Source of the DNA: Glycine soja
Lineage: Eukaryota; Streptophyta; Magnoliopsida; Fabales; Fabaceae
DNA: 64,000 nt
Reading direction: 5' to 3'
NCBI RefSeq assembly: GCF_004193775.1
Contig: NC_041004.1
Span: 34,248,411 to 34,312,410 of the forward strand
The notes under the pieces are model-generated. The model ran no database searches. It worked only from the letters and a program-made list of their open reading frames with translations, and was not told where the DNA came from. A program made the position numbers and the translations under genes. Below are positions 59,396-64,000 of the stretch, one piece after another. Position 1 is the stretch's first letter, and every line of letters starts with the position of its first letter.

Positions 59396-62300
59396 CTAGG
59401 TGGGGTCGGCTACATGGATCAACTTCCGCCATAATGTTCTATCAAGTACCATACTTCTATCCAAACCATTAATTTCGAGATCCTTTTTGATAACCTCTCT
59501 TATAGTCTTTTTGGGTCTTCCTCTGCCTCGAATTGTTTGTCTTCTCTCCATCTGGTCTACTCTCCTTACTACAGAGTCTACCGGTCTTCTCTCTACATGC
59601 CCAAACCACCTAAGTCTATTTTCCACCATCTTCTCTACAATAGGCGCTACTCCAACCCTCTCTCTAATAGTTTCGTTTCTAATTTTATCCTGTCGAGTCT
59701 TACCACACATCCACCGCAACATCCTCATCTCCGCTACACCTACTTTATTCTCATGTTGGCTCTTGACCGCCCAACATTCTGTTCCGTACAAAATCGCCGG
59801 TCTTACCGCAGTCCGATAAAACTTTCCCTTTAGCTTGATCGGTACCTTTGCATCACATAACACCCCCGATGCTTTTCTCCATTTCATCCATCCTGCTTGA
59901 ATGCGATGATTCACATCCCCTTCAATTTCCCCATCATCCTGTATTACAGACCCAAGATATTTAAACCGTGTGACTTGAGGGATAATATGGTCTCCTATTT
60001 TCACCTCTGAGTTAGAAACCCTCCTTCTTTTGTTGAACTTACATTCCATATACTCCGATTTGCTTCTGCTTAGGCGAAAGCCATGTGTTTCTAGAGCTCG
60101 TCTCCAAGTTTCCAACCTCTCATTCAACTCCTCCCTCGACTCTCCAAGGAGGACTATGTCATCTGCGAAAAGCATGCATCTCGGCGCTATCTCTTGGATT
60201 TGTTCCGTGAGGACATCCAGAATTAAGGTAAAAAGGTAGGGGCTAAGGGTTGACCCTTGATGTAAACCAATTGTGACGGGAAAATCGTCTGACTCTCCAC
60301 CCTGTGTCCTAACACTAGTCGATACCCTATCATACATATCTTGGATAGCTCGAATATATGCAACCCTAACCCCTTTCTTCTCTAGAGCTTTCCACAAAAT
60401 CTCTCTAGGCACTCTATCATACGCTTTCTCCAAGTCAATAAAAATCAAGTGCAAGTCTTGTTGGGCCATGCGATATTGCTCCATCACCCGCCGTAATAAA
60501 TAAATCGCTTCCATGGTCGACCTTCCCGGCATGAAACCAAATTGATTCTCAGTAACTTGAGTCTCCTTTCTTAATCTCCGTTCGATCACTCTTTCCCATA
60601 ATTTCATGGTATGACTCATGAGCTTGATTCCCCTATAATTTGCACAATTTTGTATATCCCCCTTGTTCTTATAGATTGGCACTAACGTGCTTCTCCTCCA
60701 TTCCTCCGACATGCGTTTTGACCTCATAATTTCGTTAAAGAGTTCGGTGAGCCACTCAAGACCTCTATCTCCAAGAGTTTTCCACACTTCAATAGGTATG
60801 TTGTCTGGCCCCACCGCCTTACCATTACTCATTCTTTTCAACGCTTCCTTTACTTCCTGTTTCTGAATCCGACGATAGTACTTATAGTTCCGGTCCTCTT
60901 CTCTTGTGTCTAGACTGCTAGAGTCATATCCATATCCATCATTAAATAAGTTGTGGAAATACGCCTTCCACCTTTCCTTGATATCTTTTTCATGCACTAA
61001 GACTTTGCCTTCTTCATCCTTAACACACTTTACTTGATCCAAATCTCTAGTCTTCCTCTCTCTACCCTTAGCAAGCCTATATATAGATCTTTCTCCGTCC
61101 CTGGTTCCTAGAGCTTGGTATAGTCCGTCAAAAGCTTGGGTTCTTGCCTCACTCACCGCCTTTTTGGTTTCATTTCTAGCTATCTTATACTTATCCCAAG
61201 TTTCAGAATTTCTACACCTAGACCACTCCTTGAAACACTCCTTTTTTACTCTAATTTTGCTCTGAACATTTTCATTCCACCACCACGATTCTTTACCCCT
61301 AGGTCCAAAACCTCTAGATTCACCCAACGTCTCTTTAGCCACTTTAATAATCTCTTGGGACATCTTGTTCCACATATCATTTGCACTTCCTTGTGATTGT
61401 CCACACCAACCCTCCCATATCTTTTGTTGGAAGATTCCTTGTTTCTCACCCTTCAAGTGCCACCATTTGATCCTTGGTGCTACCAGAGGACTTCTTCTCT
61501 TTGCCCTATCTCTAATTCTTACATCCATAACCAAAACTCTATGTTGGGTAGTCAAGCTCTCTCCCGGGATAACTTTACAGTTCAAGCAATACTTCCTATC
61601 AGACTTCCTGATAAGGAAGAAATCTATCTGAGAACATGTCCCTCCACTTTTGTAAGTGATAAGATGTTCCTCTCTTTTCTTAAACCATGTATTGGCTATA
61701 GAAAGATCCAAAGCCTCCGAAAACTCCAAGATGGATTTACCCTCCCCATTCATCTCCCCTAGGCCAAAACCCCCATGCACCCCCTCAAAACCTCTAGCCA
61801 CGCTACCTACATGTCCATTGAGATCCCCTCCTAGGAAAACTTTCTCTCCTTGGGGTATATCCTGAAGTACCCCTTCTAGATCCTCCCAAAATTTTACCTT
61901 AAAGTGTTCTGCTAACCCAACCTGAGGTGCGTACCCACTAGTAACATTAAAGGTGTCCTGTCCCACTACCAATTTTAAGACTATGATACGATCTCCTACT
62001 CTTCTTACATCCACGACATCCTTCTTCCACTCCTTGTCCACAATAATCCCTACCCCATTTCTTGATCTGATTTTTCCCGTATACCACAGCTTAAATCCCG
62101 AGTTGTCTAATTCTTTCGCTTTTTCACCTGTCCACTTAGTTTCTTGTAGACACATAAAATTGATCTTCCTCCTCACCATAACATCCACTATTTCCATAGA
62201 TTTTCCAGTAAGTGTGCCTATATTCCATGTACCAAAGCGAATCCTCCTGTCATGAACTAGCTTCTTTACCCACACCCGTTCACGAAAATGTGGGAACCCT

Positions 62301-62446
62301 TGCTTACTTTTCACTACATCCGGGCGGCGATGCAGCGACCCTTGCTCTTTTAACACTGTACTCGAGCCATACAGCGCGTTGCTTCCGGGCAACGACCTAG
62401 CATTCACATTATTACGTAATTGATCCATGTCATAGAGATTCGACAA
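59396..62446 (-). CDS. RTE LINE endonuclease-reverse transcriptase polyprotein
   Basis: A 1016-aa protein that nicks target DNA and copies its RNA at the nick. The N-terminal endonuclease/exonuclease/phosphatase domain (about residues 68-310) shows FGTWNIGTLTG (Asn75), CLQETKW (Glu102), GGDLNGHVG and QIDFFLI. The reverse transcriptase domain (about 565-810) has YRGIKLMSH, NQFGFMPGRSTMEAI, FIDLEKAYDRVPR, LHQGSTLSPYLF and the catalytic FADD, whose Asp pair is residues 762-763 (codons at 60158-60163). The C-terminal part has AILYGTECWAV, LRWMCGKTR and NRLRWFGHVERR, a pattern shared by this clade. There is no RNase H. All catalytic motifs are present, so the copy may be competent. Met7 is an alternative start. 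Confidence 0.95.
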   Translation of the reverse strand: MSNLYDMDQLRNNVNARSLPGSNALYGSSTVLKEQGSLHRRPDVVKSKQGFPHFRERVWVKKLVHDRRIRFGTWNIGTLTGKSMEIVDVMVRRKINFMCLQETKWTGEKAKELDNSGFKLWYTGKIRSRNGVGIIVDKEWKKDVVDVRRVGDRIIVLKLVVGQDTFNVTSGYAPQVGLAEHFKVKFWEDLEGVLQDIPQGEKVFLGGDLNGHVGSVARGFEGVHGGFGLGEMNGEGKSILEFSEALDLSIANTWFKKREEHLITYKSGGTCSQIDFFLIRKSDRKYCLNCKVIPGESLTTQHRVLVMDVRIRDRAKRRSPLVAPRIKWWHLKGEKQGIFQQKIWEGWCGQSQGSANDMWNKMSQEIIKVAKETLGESRGFGPRGKESWWWNENVQSKIRVKKECFKEWSRCRNSETWDKYKIARNETKKAVSEARTQAFDGLYQALGTRDGERSIYRLAKGRERKTRDLDQVKCVKDEEGKVLVHEKDIKERWKAYFHNLFNDGYGYDSSSLDTREEDRNYKYYRRIQKQEVKEALKRMSNGKAVGPDNIPIEVWKTLGDRGLEWLTELFNEIMRSKRMSEEWRRSTLVPIYKNKGDIQNCANYRGIKLMSHTMKLWERVIERRLRKETQVTENQFGFMPGRSTMEAIYLLRRVMEQYRMAQQDLHLIFIDLEKAYDRVPREILWKALEKKGVRVAYIRAIQDMYDRVSTSVRTQGGESDDFPVTIGLHQGSTLSPYLFTLILDVLTEQIQEIAPRCMLFADDIVLLGESREELNERLETWRRALETHGFRLSRSKSEYMECKFNKRRRVSNSEVKIGDHIIPQVTRFKYLGSVIQDDGEIEGDVNHRIQAGWMKWRKASGVLCDAKVPIKLKGKFYRTAVRPAILYGTECWAVKSQHENKVGVAEMRMLRWMCGKTRQDKIRNETIRERVGVAPIVEKMVENRLRWFGHVERRPVDSVVRRVDQMERRQTIRGRGRPKKTIREVIKKDLEINGLDRSMVLDRTLWRKLIHVADPT

Positions 62447-62543
62447 AGTTTAACGTTGGCTGTCGAAAGCCTAACACAACCCTCTCCTTTTATCCGGGCT
62501 TGGGACCGGCTAAGAATAGCAAAGCTACCCTAGGCAGGATTCC
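62447..62543 (-). other. Structured 5' leader of the LINE
   Basis: In the element sense the leader can pair GCCTA (62531-62535) with TAGGC (62469-62473), enclosing a TAGC-TTT-GCTA hairpin (62517-62527) and a CCGG...CCGG pairing (62494-62509). Some RTE and R2 elements begin with HDV-like ribozymes; whether this one does cannot be decided by eye. Confidence 0.4.
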
Positions 62544-62556
62544 GGCTTTTCGTATA

Positions 62557-63360
62557 ACATTCCATAAAAATTCTTTAGTAGAAAGAAACCCGTTTTAATC
62601 ATAGTATACATCAAGGAAAACTATGCTATATTGAGAGTGGACTGGACATTATTGAAAATTGAAAAGAAATGGCTAGTTTCTTGATTCATTTGGCCTGTCA
62701 AATTCATCACTTAGTCTTTTATCCAAAAACTTCAAGATAATACCAATCAGAAGAGTTTAGTCTTAGTACCATAAAGAAAAAGAATAGACAATAGAGCATT
62801 GTCCAATGCACTTACCACGAAAGATTTCAGGTCACAATGAAGTTTCCAAGATTCATGTATTTTGCAATTTCTTTAACAAGGTTACGGGAAAGATTAAAAG
62901 AAATGTGGCCATGGCCTTAGAGGACCAAGGTCATGGTTCATGCATTTTGGAATTTAAAAAAGTACCCAACAATATTTATAAAAATATCAGAAGTGAGAAC
63001 ATCTGAACATGTTTAGTTAAAGGGAAAAGCAACAAAATCCCAGAACAAACATTTGAATTAAACCAAGTATAAGATAAATAACGCTTGAACAAAGAGAAGA
63101 TATCGCATTGAAACAAATAAAAGAAAAAAGAAAGAAACTAAGATTCTGTTAACAAGTTCCTTAAGTCCACGGCTTAAAAAATCAATAAATACAAAGCTTT
63201 TATTGGTAACCATGGTGGGAGTGCATCAGTAACAATAAAAGCCATACATTCCAATAAAAACTTTCCACTGTTTTTCCTTAACCAAGCATCCTTAAGGCAC
63301 TCCTTAGCATTTATTTTCCAAGAAATAAAGGTATAAAGAAATCGAGGACAAAGAAACCGA
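62557..63360. other. Intergenic, no gene recognised
   Basis: AT-rich flank between the LINE and the pTAC10-like region. The small open frame at 62806-63006 has no recognisable domain. Confidence 0.4.
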
Positions 63361-63387
63361 GGATGAAGCCTGCTGCCGCAATTGAAT

Positions 63388-63973
63388 CGAGCGCGGGTGG
63401 GCCCCATGTGAGGAAATCCTCACTCTGAAGGCCGATTTCGCGTGCAAGAGCCTCAACGAAGGTGAGGAGGTTCCCCTCCGCTCCCCGGAAGCCATCGAAG
63501 CGTTCAAAATGCTAAGCCTTAACTACCGCAAGAAGAAAAGGGAGGAAATGGGACTCACCAAGGAAGAGTTCTACACAAAGCAGTTCGAGATCAAGGGCGA
63601 CATTCCGGAGCCTCTCATGACGACGTGGGCGGGACCACTGGTGGTGCGCCTCGTGCCACCACACGACTGGCCGCCTCGTGGGTGGTGTGTCGACCAGGAG
63701 GAGCTCACATTCATCCGCGAGGCACATAAGGTGCAGGCGAGGAGGGTGATGCTAGAGGAGGTGGAGAGCGGAGTGAGGATTGACACTGATGGCGTGGGCT
63801 TGGATAGGTATAGGGTGTTTCTCAAGCAATATAAGGAATGGGTCGAGGCTAACAAGGATAGTTTGGAAGAGGAGTCTTATAAGGTTTTGATTTTACATCA
63901 CACTAATGCTGAACTTTCTGCTGCTTCGGATTGGATTGGGAAAAGGGAAGATGAGAGAAGAAGAAAGACTTGA
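63388..63973 (+). CDS. pTAC10/PAP3-like plastid transcription protein, partial
   Basis: pTAC10 is an S1-domain protein of the plastid-encoded RNA polymerase complex. The frame reads EEILTLKADFACKSLNEGEE, then EMGLTKEEFYTKQFEIKGDI, PEPLMTTWAGPLVVRLVPPH, DWPPRGW and DRYRVFLKQYKEWVEANKDS, matching the pre-S1 part of pTAC10. After EEESYK (63883) family similarity stops at AAG|GTTTTG, a plausible splice donor; the open frame continues to TGA at 63973. Upstream, TGA at about 63382-63384 interrupts the frame, and an ATG-led frame (MKPAAAIESSAGG, from about 63370) is offset, so the N-terminal part and transit peptide are missing or frameshifted. The rest may lie beyond the edge. It could be a working gene with unusual exons or a pseudogene. 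Confidence 0.65.
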
Positions 63974-64000
63974 GCGAGCAAGAAGAAGAGGAACACGGAC

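Larger units (their letters stand above)
59363..62543 (-). mobile_element. Full-length RTE-type non-LTR retrotransposon (LINE)
   Basis: The element lies on the minus strand between perfect 13-bp duplications GGCTTTTCGTATA (59350-59362 and 62544-62556). Its 3' end, CTAGTGGGATAAGGCG(TTG)n, is the simple-repeat tail typical of plant RTE LINEs and of SINEs that share their tails. A leader of about 97 bp precedes one long uninterrupted ORF. Complete ends, intact ORF and perfect duplication suggest a recent insertion. Confidence 0.9.

Noticed and set aside
59400..62400. Numerous plus-strand open frames opposite the LINE ORF
   Set aside because: Antisense shadows of the 1016-codon LINE ORF; none has a recognisable domain.
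1..64000. CRISPR arrays, tRNA or rRNA genes, bacterial operons
   Set aside because: No regularly spaced identical repeats with unique spacers, no cloverleaf-type or rRNA sequence was noticed, and the intron-containing genes are those of a plant nucleus.

Overview
This is a stretch of AT-rich plant nuclear DNA dominated by transposable elements, with a few genes. The gene families (SURNod19, UGT72-type glucosyltransferase, F-box/FBA, pTAC10), the CACTA ends with AAGACGGTT-type subterminal repeats and the Tekay, Athila and copia retroelements point to a eudicot, most likely a legume such as soybean (Glycine). The species is an inference; no marker in the window proves it.

Left third (1-16.4 kb). 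A Ty1/copia element enters from the left edge on the minus strand (LTR at 1730-1907, frame-broken gag and protease). Next come two decayed exons of the RNA polymerase IV largest subunit, a minus-strand solo gypsy LTR of about 2.9 kb with near-matching 5-bp flanks, the C-terminal exon of a PIF/Harbinger transposase, a degenerate Athila gag-protease, a 235-bp foldback element and a Stowaway-like MITE. The first apparently functional gene is an intact three-exon SURNod19 gene (14498-16407), with a second MITE inside its first coding intron.

Middle (16.7-41.7 kb). A 6.3-kb CACTA transposon (16759-23085, TTT target duplication) carries pieces of at least three unrelated host genes, all on the plus strand: PRA1B, a plant membrane protein and an M16 metalloprotease. 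No transposase is visible, so this looks like a Pack-CACTA (Tgm-Express-like) element and is the most interesting object here. It is followed by AT-rich dispersed repeats, a 2.33-kb segment present twice as direct copies (26549-28880 and 30398-32726) that ends in G-box-rich promoter-like DNA, a dead Rab5 GTPase exon among expanding microsatellites, and a 5'-LTR-plus-gag remnant of a Tekay chromovirus whose LTR is of the same family as the solo LTR but in the opposite orientation.

Right third (41.7-64 kb). A UGT72-like glucosyltransferase is intact apart from one frameshift, and a more decayed copy lies about 4 kb downstream, so this is a small decaying UGT cluster. Two CACTA left ends lie between them. 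A complete F-box protein gene lies on the minus strand. A hairpin-forming fragment with CACTA subterminal-type repeats follows, then a full-length RTE-type LINE with an uninterrupted 1016-codon ORF and a perfect 13-bp target duplication. The right edge cuts a pTAC10-like coding region.

The genes do not form a pathway. The likely functional host genes are SURNod19 and the F-box gene; UGT72 and pTAC10-like are uncertain. No tRNA, rRNA or CRISPR structure was seen.
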